This document shows positions 1 to 8,678 of a stretch of DNA of 11,389 nt, piece after piece. This DNA is from CAZLLV01 sp964560325 (GTDB lineage: Bacteria; Acidobacteriota; Thermoanaerobaculia; Multivoradales; DATKCC01), in the NCBI GenBank assembly GCA_964560325.1, contig CAZLLV010000203.1, forward strand, positions 1 to 11,389. The letters run 5' to 3'. How positions within the stretch are numbered: position 1 is the stretch's first letter; each line of letters starts with the position of its first letter. The notes beneath the pieces were generated by a model, which saw only the letters and a list, made by a program, of their open reading frames with translations, did not search any database and was not told where the DNA came from. The translations under genes and the position numbers were made by a program.

Positions 1-1170
1 GGCATTGTCGAACTCCTCGAAGATACGGGCAAGGTTCTGCACCCTGGGGCCGTGCAGGATCGCGCAGCCAAGCTGCGCCGCCTCGATCGGGTTGTGGCCG
101 CCGGTCGGGACCAGGGTTCCGCCGACGAAGGCGCCGGCCGCCCACCGGTAGAGGGAGGCGAGCTCGCCCAGGCTGTCGAGGAGGAGCACGTCGACGCGCA
201 CCGGCCCGGAGGGGGCGCCGCCGCCCGGTACCGGCAGCTCGCTGCGGCGCGCCCACGTGAGGCCGCCCCCGCCGGCGAGCCGTTCGAGCAGCGCCGCGAC
301 CTCGTCCCAGCGCTCCGGGTGGCGCGGCGCGATCACCAGGAGCGCACGCGCGCCGCCGCCCGCCGCCCGGAAGGCGTCGAGCACCCGCTCCTCTTCGCCG
401 CCAGGGCGACCGCCCACCGTCGAGCCGGCGACCAGGATCGGCCGGCCGCCGGCGAGGGCGCTCGAGAGGGCCTCCAGCTCGGGCAGCTCCGGAGGCTCGG
501 GCGACTCGTACTTCAGGTTGCCGGTCACCGTCACCCGATCCGCCGGCACGCCGAGCGCGCGGAGGCGCTCGGCGTCGTCGCCGGTCTGCACCCCGAAGCG
601 CGCCACCCGGCCGAGGAGCGGCCCGAGGAGGCGCCGCAGTCGCCGCATGCGGCGGAAGCTCCGGTCGCCCACCCGCCCGTTGACCACCGCCACCGGCAGG
701 TCGCGCCGCGTCGCCGCGCGCAGCACGAGCGGCCAGTAGTCGCCTTCGACCAGCACCAGCGCGCGCGGCTCGAAGCGGCGGAAGAAGCGGGCGACGGGGA
801 AACCGAGGTCGAACGGCAGGTAGGCGACCGACGCGGAGCCGCCGAAGGCGGCGCGGGCGCGCTCCTGGCCGGTCGGGGTGACGGTGGTGACCAGGGTGAT
901 CGGGTGCGCGGCGGCCTGCGGCAGCGCGCGGGCGAGGGTCGCGGCGACCGCCACCTCGCCGACCGACACCGCGTGCAGCCAGAGCCCGCCGCGCCGGGGC
1001 TCGCCGTCGCCGTCCCAGCCCCCCAGGCGGCCGGCGACCGTCCGCCGGTAGTGGGCGCCGCGGCCGAGCAGCAGGAACGGCCCGGAGACCAGCAGCGCGG
1101 CGGCCATGGCGAGCTGGTACGTCCACCATCCGAGGCGGGACGGGAGTCGGCTGGCGCGGCGCTCGCTCAC
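1..1170 (-). CDS. waaA: 3-deoxy-D-manno-octulosonic acid (Kdo) transferase, 3' end cut by window edge
   Basis: This inner-membrane glycosyltransferase (GT-B fold, GT30 family) transfers Kdo from CMP-Kdo to lipid A precursor during LPS synthesis. The reverse strand is open for 390 codons from a GTG at 1170 to the edge. A hydrophobic N-terminal anchor spans about residues 16-35. The motif HAVSVGE (66-72) carries the family's catalytic glutamate, and TPTGQERA, VTGNLKYES, AGSTVGG and APRHPERW follow in family order. Near the end come the CMP-Kdo-binding AFVGGTLVPTGGHNPIE (GGHNP at 357-361) and the acidic run FEEFDNA. Family members are about 420-430 aa, so some 30-40 residues lie outside the window. 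The family's usual ETELWP-type motif reads EGDYWP here. No strong ribosome-binding site precedes the GTG, so the start is provisional. The gene is divergent from the secretion operon. The family call is close to certain. Confidence 0.95.
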   Translation of the reverse strand, partial: MSERRASRLPSRLGWWTYQLAMAAALLVSGPFLLLGRGAHYRRTVAGRLGGWDGDGEPRRGGLWLHAVSVGEVAVAATLARALPQAAAHPITLVTTVTPTGQERARAAFGGSASVAYLPFDLGFPVARFFRRFEPRALVLVEGDYWPLVLRAATRRDLPVAVVNGRVGDRSFRRMRRLRRLLGPLLGRVARFGVQTGDDAERLRALGVPADRVTVTGNLKYESPEPPELPELEALSSALAGGRPILVAGSTVGGRPGGEEERVLDAFRAAGGGARALLVIAPRHPERWDEVAALLERLAGGGGLTWARRSELPVPGGGAPSGPVRVDVLLLDSLGELASLYRWAAGAFVGGTLVPTGGHNPIEAAQLGCAILHGPRVQNLARIFEEFDNA

Positions 1171-1320
1171 GGTCTCGGAGGATACCCCGGGGCGCGGGGC
1201 GTCTATACTCTACGTTTCGCGTCGCCCGCTGCGAGCGATCCCGGACGTTCCCGAGCCGAAGCCATGACCGAAGATAGACGCTCCGACCCCGACGGCCGTA
1301 CCAAAGAGGAAGGGAGAGAG
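1171..1320. promoter_or_regulatory. divergent intergenic region with candidate promoters
   Basis: These 150 bases separate divergent waaA and the sigma-factor gene, so they should carry promoters for both directions. The clearest signal is TATACT at 1204-1209 on the plus strand, five of six to the housekeeping -10 consensus. The hexamer at 17-bp spacing (1181-1186, gatacc) is a poor -35. The opposite strand reads TATAGA over 1202-1207, a weaker -10 pointing toward waaA, so the two promoters may share one AT-rich island. A short GC inverted repeat (CCCCG 1185-1189, CGGGG 1195-1199) lies inside the plus-strand spacer and could be an operator or chance. I saw no convincing ECF-type -35 (GGAAC-like) on the plus strand. 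If ATG 1264 is the true sigma start, this region shortens to 93 bases. Confidence 0.4.
1306..1316 (+). promoter_or_regulatory. ribosome-binding site deciding the sigma-factor start
   Basis: The purine run GAGGAAGGGAG ends 4 bases before ATG 1321, with its AGGA core about 10 bases away. The alternative in-frame ATG at 1264 has no comparable purine-rich stretch, which is why 1321 is preferred. Confidence 0.55.
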
Positions 1321-1971
1321 ATGCCGGAGCTCGTCTATTCAGCCGCACGCCAGCGCGAGAGCTGGGCCGAGAGGACCGATCGCGACGTCCTGGAAGGGAT
1401 CCGCGGCGGCGACGAGCTCGCGCTCGACGAGCTGATCACCCGCAAGACCGGCCCGCTCGTCCAGCTCGCCTTCCGCATCCTGGGCGACCGCGAGGAGGCC
1501 CGCGACGTGGTGCAGGTCGGCTTTTTCAAGATCTGGGAGAACCGGCAGAAGTTCGACGACCGCTGGAGCCCGAACACCTGGATCTACCGCATCGTGAACA
1601 ACCTGGCGATCGACCACCTGCGCTCGCGGCAGAGCCGGGAGCGGCAGGTCGAGCCGGTGCGACAGCACCTGCGGCAGGTCGCGGACTCCCGCGCGTCGCG
1701 CCGGCTCTCGAGCCTCGGCGAGTCCGAGGTGATGACGATCTTCCGCGAGCTGTCGCGCGAGCTGACCGAGAAGCAGCGATCCGTCTTCGTCCTGCGCGAG
1801 CTCGAAGGGCTCTCCTCGCAGGAGGTCTCGGAGATCGTCGGCTGCCGCGAGTCGACGGTGCGAAACCACCTGTTCAACGCACGCCGCGTCCTGCGCAAGG
1901 CGCTGCTCGAGCGCTATCCGGAGTACGCCGGACCGTACACCGGCGAGGCGGGGGACGGGGAGCGATCATGA
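1321..1971 (+). CDS. ECF-type RNA polymerase sigma factor (sigma-70 family, RpoE-like)
   Basis: This protein of 216 aa should direct RNA polymerase to a dedicated promoter set. Region 2 covers about residues 37-103: the LITRKTGPLVQLAFRILGD helix, then EEARDVVQVGFFKIWENRQKF (core binding, matching the usual DAEDvvQevF block), then TWIYRIVNNLAIDHLRSRQ (-10 recognition). Region 4 covers about 137-195, with LTEKQRSVFVLRELEGLSSQEVSEIVGC and the recognition helix STVRNHLFNARRVLRKAL. Regions 1 and 3 are absent, as in ECF factors. A linker of about 35 residues rich in Arg and Gln joins the domains. ATG 1321 is chosen for its ribosome-binding site. ATG 1264 would add 19 charged residues (MTEDRRSDPD...). 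The stop overlaps the anti-sigma start (ATGA), indicating translational coupling. The class is certain; the regulon is unknown. Confidence 0.93.
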   Translation: MPELVYSAARQRESWAERTDRDVLEGIRGGDELALDELITRKTGPLVQLAFRILGDREEARDVVQVGFFKIWENRQKFDDRWSPNTWIYRIVNNLAIDHLRSRQSRERQVEPVRQHLRQVADSRASRRLSSLGESEVMTIFRELSRELTEKQRSVFVLRELEGLSSQEVSEIVGCRESTVRNHLFNARRVLRKALLERYPEYAGPYTGEAGDGERS

Positions 1972-2549
1972 GCTGTCCCGACTGGAACGACCTGACCGCC
2001 CATCGGCACGGCGACGATGCCGAGCCGGAAGGCTGGAGCGAGGCGATCTCGCACCTCGACGGCTGCACCGCCTGCCGCGAGGAGGCGACCGCCGCCGATC
2101 CGACGCTGATCTTCCGCCGGCTGCCGCCGGTCGACCCCGGCGCCGACGAGATCGCCGCCATGCGCGCGGGCGTCGCCGCCCTGTGCCGGGCCGGCCGCGT
2201 CGCCGAGCCGTCGCGCGCCGCCCGCGGATCGTCCGCGCTCGGTTCGGGAATCTCCGGTGGGCGCTCGTCCGCCTGGTGGGGCCGGGTGGCCGCCGCCGCG
2301 GTCCTCGCGGCCGGCCTACTCACCCTCCAGCCCGGCCTCGGGCAGCGGCCGCCGGCGCCGGCCGGTCCCGCGACGGTCTTGGACCGCGAGCTCGACCGAT
2401 CCCTGGAAGGGATGCCGTCGGTCGCGTGGCTCGGCGAGACGGGCGCTTCTCCGGTGGACGACATCGAGAACCCCGCCGCCAGCGTGTACCACTTCGACGA
2501 CGAAGAGCTCGCCGTGGTGATGGTGGTGGATCCCGGCCTGGATGTTTGA
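1968..2549 (+). CDS. zinc-finger anti-sigma factor, single-pass membrane protein
   Basis: This 193-aa protein probably sequesters the upstream sigma factor at the inner membrane. Residues 29-36 read HLDGCTAC, the HxxxCxxC signature of the zinc-binding anti-sigma (ZAS/zf-HC2) fold, with H29, C33 and C36 visible. An Ala/Gly/Ser-rich linker leads to a likely transmembrane helix at about 103-120 (WWGRVAAAAVLAAGLLTLQP). A periplasmic part of about 70 residues starts with a Pro/Ala segment and ends in a conserved-looking block, SVYHFDDEELAVVMVVDPGLDV. Its start overlaps the sigma gene by 4 bases, which favours near-stoichiometric production as expected for a sigma/anti-sigma pair. The input signal is unknown. 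I see no protease-cleavage motif that would tell regulated proteolysis apart from zinc or redox release. The role is inferred from motif, topology and position. Confidence 0.85.
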   Translation: MSCPDWNDLTAHRHGDDAEPEGWSEAISHLDGCTACREEATAADPTLIFRRLPPVDPGADEIAAMRAGVAALCRAGRVAEPSRAARGSSALGSGISGGRSSAWWGRVAAAAVLAAGLLTLQPGLGQRPPAPAGPATVLDRELDRSLEGMPSVAWLGETGASPVDDIENPAASVYHFDDEELAVVMVVDPGLDV

Positions 2550-2586
2550 CGCCTTCGCCGGAGCGCCCGCCGGCGCCGGATCTCTC

Positions 2587-3390
2587 ATGACGACCTCCTC
2601 CCGACACTCCAATCGACCCTCGTGGTGCCTCGGGCTGCTCCTGGCGCTCGGCGGCGGCATGGCGCCGGGGCTGCTCGACGCGCCGGCGTGGGCTCAGGCG
2701 CGCAGGCAGTCGCCGCCCGTGACGACCGAGGTGTCGCCGCCGACGCGGTCGTCGTCGGTCCAGGTCTACGCCTACACCCTCCGGCACAAGTCGGCGGCCG
2801 AGGCGCTGCACCTGATCCGCCCGCTGATCACGGCGCGCGGCACCATCGAGCTGCAGCCCGAGGGCAATACGTTGGTGGTGCGCGACACGCTCGCCGCCCT
2901 CGGCCGGATCGTGCCGCTGCTCCGGAGCTACGACCGGCCGCCGCAGCCCCTGCGCATGGAGGTGATGGTGGTGCGCGCCGACAACCATCCCGCGCCGCGC
3001 GAGAGGGGGCGTTCGCTGCCCCGGTGGCTCGAAGAGCGCCTGCGCGGTCTGCTGCGCTGGGATTTCTACCGCGTGCTCGCGAGCTCCGGCGTCGACACCC
3101 TCGAGGGCCAGGCTCTCACCCACGAGGTGGGCGAGCGCTACGGCGTGAGCTTCCGGGTGGGGAGCGTGGAGCCGGGAGACCGTGTGAGGCTGCACGATTT
3201 CAAGGTCTGGCAGGTCGACGGCGACGACACCGGCCCGGGCGAGCCGCTGGTCGAGGCGACCCTCAACCTCTGGCTCGACAAGCCGAAGGTCCTGGGGCTC
3301 GCCAACAGCGAGTCGTCCGAGCACGCCCTGATGGTGGTGCTGACCTGCGAGCGCATCGAAGAGGCCCGCCGGTCCGGAGGGCGTCCCTGA
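2587..3390 (+). CDS. exported protein with a lone secretin N-domain (no secretin barrel)
   Basis: This protein of 267 aa is not a recognised named family. It starts with a signal peptide: a basic n-region, a hydrophobic core at about 13-30, and a probable signal peptidase I site after AWA (34-36). Residues about 58-128 look like a secretin short N-domain (Secretin_N/NolW type): YTLRHKSAAEALHLIRPLI, then IELQPEGNTLVVRDTLAALGRI, then a Pro-rich exit and a beta strand (LRMEVMVVRA). The rest (about 137-262) has an amphipathic helix (LPRWLEERLRGLLRWDFYRVL) and beta-rich stretches ending in HALMVVLTCERIEE. There is no secretin barrel signature, so it cannot form the pore. It may dock on the secretin or help assemble it in the periplasm, which is inference. 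ATG 2587 places the signal peptide at the N terminus. ATG 2542, overlapping the anti-sigma stop, would add 15 residues. The stop overlaps the gspF start. Confidence 0.75.
   Translation: MTTSSRHSNRPSWCLGLLLALGGGMAPGLLDAPAWAQARRQSPPVTTEVSPPTRSSSVQVYAYTLRHKSAAEALHLIRPLITARGTIELQPEGNTLVVRDTLAALGRIVPLLRSYDRPPQPLRMEVMVVRADNHPAPRERGRSLPRWLEERLRGLLRWDFYRVLASSGVDTLEGQALTHEVGERYGVSFRVGSVEPGDRVRLHDFKVWQVDGDDTGPGEPLVEATLNLWLDKPKVLGLANSESSEHALMVVLTCERIEEARRSGGRP
3375..3381 (+). promoter_or_regulatory. ribosome-binding site of gspF
   Basis: CGGAGGG lies 8 bases before ATG 3390, inside the end of the upstream gene. It supports starting gspF at the TGATG junction and not at any of the earlier in-frame codons read through the previous gene. 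Confidence 0.6.
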
Positions 3391-4604
3391 TGCAGTTCCT
3401 CGTCCGGGTCGGCACGCCCGAGGGGCGGGTGCTCGAGGAGAGCCACACCGCGGCCGACGAGCAGTCGCTGCGGCGGGAGCTCGAGAAGCGCGGCCTCCAC
3501 GTTTTCGATCTGCGCCGGCGCGGCGTCTCGCGCGGCATGCCGCTCACCGGCGTCGGCGGCGGGCGCAAGCTCGACGTGCGCAAGTTCCTGGCCTTCAACC
3601 AGGAGCTCGCCGTCCTGCTCAAGGCCGGTCTGCCGCTGCTCCAGGCGCTCGACCTGATGGTGACCCGCATGAAGGAGGGGCCGTTCCGCACCGTCCTCGC
3701 CGACGTGCGCGACCGGGTGCGCACCGGCGAGGATCTCTCCGACGCCTTCGCCGCCCACGGCCGGCTCTTCCCGCGCCTCTACCCGTCGATCCTCAAGGCG
3801 GGCGAGCGCAGCGGCGAGCTCGAGCTCGTGCTGCGGCGCTTCATCCGCTACCAGAAGCTGGTCCTCGACGCCCGCAAGCGGGTGATCTCGGCCCTCGTCT
3901 ACCCGGTCGTCCTGGTGACGCTCTCCTTCGCGATGATCCTGATCATGCTGATCTTCGTGGTGCCGAAGTTCCAGCAGTTCTTCGAGGGCAGCGGGGTCGA
4001 GCTGCCGCTGATCACGCGGGTGACGCTCACCGTCGGACTCACGTTCCAGTCGAACTGGCTGCTGATCCTCCTCGTCCTGGGGATCGGCGGCACCGCTTTC
4101 TGGCAGTGGCGCAAGACCGTGTCGGGCCAGAGCGCGATCGACAGCCTGCAGCTGCGGCTGCCGATCATGGGCTCGATCCTCCACCGCTTCTCGCTCTCGG
4201 AGTACTGCCGCTCGCTCGCCACCCTCCTCACCGGCGGCATGCCGCTCGTCCCGTCGCTCGAGATCTCGACCGCGGCGGTCGGCAACAGCGAGATCCGGAG
4301 CAAGCTCGAGCCGACGATCCAGGCGGTGCGCGAGGGCGCCGCCTTCCACGAGGCGCTCGAAGAGACCGGCATCTTCACCGATCTCGCGATCGACATGGTG
4401 CAAGTGGGCGAGGCGACCGGCGCTCTCGACGAGATGCTCACCAACGTCTCCGACTTCTTCGACGAGCAGGTGGAGACGCTCACGCAGCGCGTGCTCACGC
4501 TGATCGAGCCCGCCATGCTCGTATTCATGGGAATAGTGGTCGGCGTGATCCTCATTTCCCTCTATCTGCCACTTTTCTCGGCGCTGTCCCAGACACAGAC
4601 ATGA
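3390..4604 (+). CDS. gspF: type II secretion / type IV pilus inner-membrane platform protein (GspF/PilC family)
   Basis: This protein of 404 aa, the usual family length, is the polytopic platform that couples the cytoplasmic ATPase to filament assembly. After an N-terminal cytoplasmic segment come two T2SSF repeats. The first (about 66-190) contains FLAFNQELAVLLKAGLPLLQAL, a family hallmark, and LYPSILKAGERSGELE. The second (about 270-395) contains the matching YCRSLATLLTGGMPLVPSLE and AIDMVQVGEATGALDEML. Three hydrophobic helices are visible at about 168-192, 223-239 and 375-396, the expected topology. A PKFQQFFEGSGVELPLITR segment follows the first helix, as in other members. The start overlaps the previous stop by one base. 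The stop is embedded in ATGA, which opens a 28-codon frame leading to gspE. The family is certain; the choice between secretion and pilus naming is not. Confidence 0.95.
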   Translation: MQFLVRVGTPEGRVLEESHTAADEQSLRRELEKRGLHVFDLRRRGVSRGMPLTGVGGGRKLDVRKFLAFNQELAVLLKAGLPLLQALDLMVTRMKEGPFRTVLADVRDRVRTGEDLSDAFAAHGRLFPRLYPSILKAGERSGELELVLRRFIRYQKLVLDARKRVISALVYPVVLVTLSFAMILIMLIFVVPKFQQFFEGSGVELPLITRVTLTVGLTFQSNWLLILLVLGIGGTAFWQWRKTVSGQSAIDSLQLRLPIMGSILHRFSLSEYCRSLATLLTGGMPLVPSLEISTAAVGNSEIRSKLEPTIQAVREGAAFHEALEETGIFTDLAIDMVQVGEATGALDEMLTNVSDFFDEQVETLTQRVLTLIEPAMLVFMGIVVGVILISLYLPLFSALSQTQT

Positions 4605-4683
4605 GCCAGCACCGGCTCGGATGGACGCCGCGGCGCCCGCATCCGTTGAAAGAAGACGAACGCCAGAGCGTGGACGAACCCAG

Positions 4684-6318
<1,635 letters not shown>

Positions 6319-7274
6319 GCGCCTGCTCGGGATGGGGCCGATGGCCGTCCCGCCGCACGCGCTCTCCTGCTCGGAGACCGAGCTCGCCTTCGCCGCGTTC
6401 CAGCGCGCCGACGGGGGGCTGGTGCTGCGCGAGTACCGGCACGAGGCGCTGGCGCCGGAGACCTTCCAGCACGGCCTGCTGGGCGGTCCGCCGCGCGAGC
6501 CCCGGCTGTTCTCGGAGCGGGTGGCGGCGTTCGTCTCGGGGCTCGAGACCTCGGTCAAGGAGGCGGTGCTGGTGGTGCCGGACGCCTGGTTGCGCACCGC
6601 CTTCGCCGAAGTCGGGGAGATCCCGGCGAACGGTGCCGCGCGAGAGGACGTGCTGCGCTGGAAGCTCAAGCGGCTGGTCCCCTTCCGGGTCGACGAGCTG
6701 CGGGTGCGCGCCGCCGAGGTGACGCCGCTTCCGGGGCAGGAGGAGCCGCGCCGGCTGCTCCTCGGCTTCGGCATCGAGAGCCTGTTCGGCCAGCTCGAGC
6801 GGAGCTTTCGGGAGGCCGGCGTGCACGTCGGCCGGATCGCCAACCGGGGCCTCTCCGCGCTCGGCGCCCTGGCCGCGGACGAGGGTGTGCTGACGGGCCT
6901 GGCGCTCGCCACCGACGAGGGGTACACGATGGCCGTCGCGCGCGGCGACGAGCCGGTGCTCCACCGCTTCAAGCCGTTTTCGAACGCGCTGCCGGCCGAG
7001 GCGCGGGCGGCGGCGGTGCGGCGCGACGGCCGGCTCACCCGCACGTTCCTCGAGGACCACTATCCCGACCACCCGTTGGGCGAGATCGTGGTGGCGGCTC
7101 CCGACGGCTCGACCGACGCCTGGATCGAATGGCTGGAGGACGGGCTCGGCCACCCGGTGAAGCGGCCGGGCGCCGCCGCCGTGGTGCCGGTCACCGCCGA
7201 GCGCGGCGCGGCCTTCGAGGGCGGCTCCGGCCCCGGCTGGGTCGACCTCCTGCCGCTCGCCGGCACCGTCTGCC

Positions 7275-7281
7275 AGGAGGT
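7275..7281 (+). promoter_or_regulatory. strong ribosome-binding site of pilN
   Basis: AGGAGGT, a near-perfect anti-16S match, sits 6 bases before GTG 7288, inside the last codons of pilM. It fixes the pilN start at this GTG despite the long open frame upstream. Confidence 0.75.
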
Positions 7282-7287
7282 GGCGAG

Positions 7288-8085
7288 GTGAGCCGCGCCG
7301 CGATCGACCTCTCCGCCCGCCCGTTCGTCAACCGCCGTCCGGTGGTGCGGCTGTCGCTCCTGCTCTGGCTCGCCGGCGGCCTGCTGCTGGCGGGCAACGT
7401 CTGGCTCTACTGGGACTTCATCGTCGGCCGCGGCGACCTGCACGGCCGGCTGCGCGAGGTGAACGAGGGGATCGAGATCGAGGAGCGCCGCATCTCGACG
7501 CTCTCGAGCGAGCTCTCGTCGTTCGACCTCGGGGCGCAGAACGAGCAGGTGAGCTACCTGAACCAGCGGATCGACCAGCGGCGGTTCTCGTGGAGCCGGC
7601 TGTTCGACGAGCTCTCCGGCCTGCTGCCCCGGGACGTTCGCCTGACCAGCCTGGCGCCCACCACCGGCGACGAGCGGGACGGCGGCCGGCGCCCCCGGGC
7701 CACCACACCGGTCGATCCGGGGCGGATCGAGCTGTCCATCCACGGCCAGGCGCGCAACGATCAGGCGATCCTCGACTTCGTCGACGCGCTGTTCGCCGAC
7801 CCGAGCTTCGAGCGGCCGAACCTGGCGCAGCAGCGCCAGGACCCCCAGGGGACGATCGAGTTCGACCTGCACGTTCTCTACTTCGCCGACCGCCCGCTCG
7901 AAGCCGACGTGCTGGAGGCGACCGAAGCGGCCGAGGTCGAGGTCGACGCCGAGGTGGACGCGACCGGAGACGAGGCGCCGGGCGACGACGACTCCGCGCG
8001 CCGGAGCGCGCCGGGCACGGACGGCCGCACGCCCCGCCCCGCCAACCTCGGACGCGCCGCGTCCTCACCGCCGGAGCTGTCGTGA
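7288..8085 (+). CDS. pilN: PilN-like inner-membrane assembly protein
   Basis: This bitopic inner-membrane protein of 265 aa should pair with PilO and be tethered by PilM. The N terminus reads AIDLSARPFVNRRP (residues 4-17), the short cytoplasmic INLxxRPF-type peptide by which PilN binds PilM. One transmembrane helix follows at about 21-42, then a helical/coiled segment (about 48-95) and an alpha/beta domain (about 100-205) with FSWSRLFDELSGLLPRDVRL, the most recognisable PilN block, and IELSIHGQARNDQAILDFVDAL. From about residue 208 there is a tail of roughly 58 residues rich in Glu, Asp and Ala, then Pro, Arg and Ser, which looks disordered and is longer than in typical PilN. GTG start by ribosome-binding site; GTGA overlaps link it to pilM and pilO. 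Confidence 0.87.
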   Translation: MSRAAIDLSARPFVNRRPVVRLSLLLWLAGGLLLAGNVWLYWDFIVGRGDLHGRLREVNEGIEIEERRISTLSSELSSFDLGAQNEQVSYLNQRIDQRRFSWSRLFDELSGLLPRDVRLTSLAPTTGDERDGGRRPRATTPVDPGRIELSIHGQARNDQAILDFVDALFADPSFERPNLAQQRQDPQGTIEFDLHVLYFADRPLEADVLEATEAAEVEVDAEVDATGDEAPGDDDSARRSAPGTDGRTPRPANLGRAASSPPELS

Positions 8086-8678
8086 GCTGGCGTGGCCGCA
8101 TCGGGCGGCGGCACCTGGCCTTCTGGGTGCCGGCCCTGGCGTTCTTCCTGCTGAACCTGGCGCTCTTCTCCGCCTATCGGCTGGTCTACGCCGGCCGGGT
8201 GGAGGGGCTGCGCGGCACGCTCGAAACCCAGGAGGAGCGGCTCGAGACGCTGCGCGGGCAGTCGGCCGAGCTGACCGCCCTCGTCGCCACCGCCCGGGAC
8301 AGCCGCGACCGCCTCGAGTCGCTCTACACCGACCGCTTCTCGACTCAGCGCGCCCGCTTCACGGCCGTGACCTCCGAGATCCGGGAGCTCGCTCGGCGCG
8401 CCGGCCTCGAGCCGGCGGCGATGAGCTACCCGACCGAGGAGGTCGAGGAGTACGGGCTGGTCAAGCGCTACTTCACCTTCGGCGTCAACGGAACCTACGT
8501 CGAGCTGCGGCAGTTCATCAACCTGCTGGAGCTCACGTCGTCGTTCGTGGTGCTGGAGCAGGTGACGCTGTCGGGCGGCGAGGGCGAGCAGCTCGCCATC
8601 CGCCTCAACCTCTCCACCCTGTTCGTGGAGGAGGAGCGTGCGCCGGAGCTGGTGGTCGGGATGGGGGGCGGGACGTGA
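8082..8678 (+). CDS. pilO: PilO-like inner-membrane assembly protein
   Basis: This bitopic protein of 198 aa is the expected partner of PilN in the periplasmic alignment ring. A short basic N terminus precedes a transmembrane helix at about 12-36 (LAFWVPALAFFLLNLALFSAY). A coiled coil follows (about 38-80: GLRGTLETQEERLETLRGQ and on). The C-terminal ferredoxin-like domain (about 90-190) contains FTAVTSEIRELARRAGL, VKRYFTFGVNGTYVELRQFINLLE and FVVLEQVTLSGGEGEQLAIRLNLSTLF, the normal PilO layout. The size is typical. The GTG start sits in a GTGA overlap with pilN, preceded by a modest GGAG. Sequence identity in this family is low, so the call rests on architecture plus its position after pilN. 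Confidence 0.86.
   Translation: MSWRGRIGRRHLAFWVPALAFFLLNLALFSAYRLVYAGRVEGLRGTLETQEERLETLRGQSAELTALVATARDSRDRLESLYTDRFSTQRARFTAVTSEIRELARRAGLEPAAMSYPTEEVEEYGLVKRYFTFGVNGTYVELRQFINLLELTSSFVVLEQVTLSGGEGEQLAIRLNLSTLFVEEERAPELVVGMGGGT

Noticed and set aside
1185..1199. GC-rich inverted repeat as a transcription terminator
   Set aside because: Only a 5-bp stem with no following T-run, and it lies between divergent genes where no transcript should end; kept only as a possible operator-like feature.
52..1320. Plus-strand open frame of over 400 codons running in frame into the sigma factor
   Set aside because: The reverse strand here encodes a clear Kdo transferase with all family motifs. The plus-strand frame is an Arg/Ala/Gly-rich mirror with no domain, and the sigma gene has its own ribosome-binding site at 1306-1316.
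2542..2586. Earlier start of the secretin-N protein at ATG 2542
   Set aside because: It would push the signal peptide 15 residues inward and has no better ribosome-binding site; noted as an alternative only.
3138..4403. Minus-strand open frame of 421 codons antisense to gspF
   Set aside because: Glu/His/Arg/Asp-rich shadow of a confidently identified gspF; expected in DNA with about 70% G+C and few stop codons.
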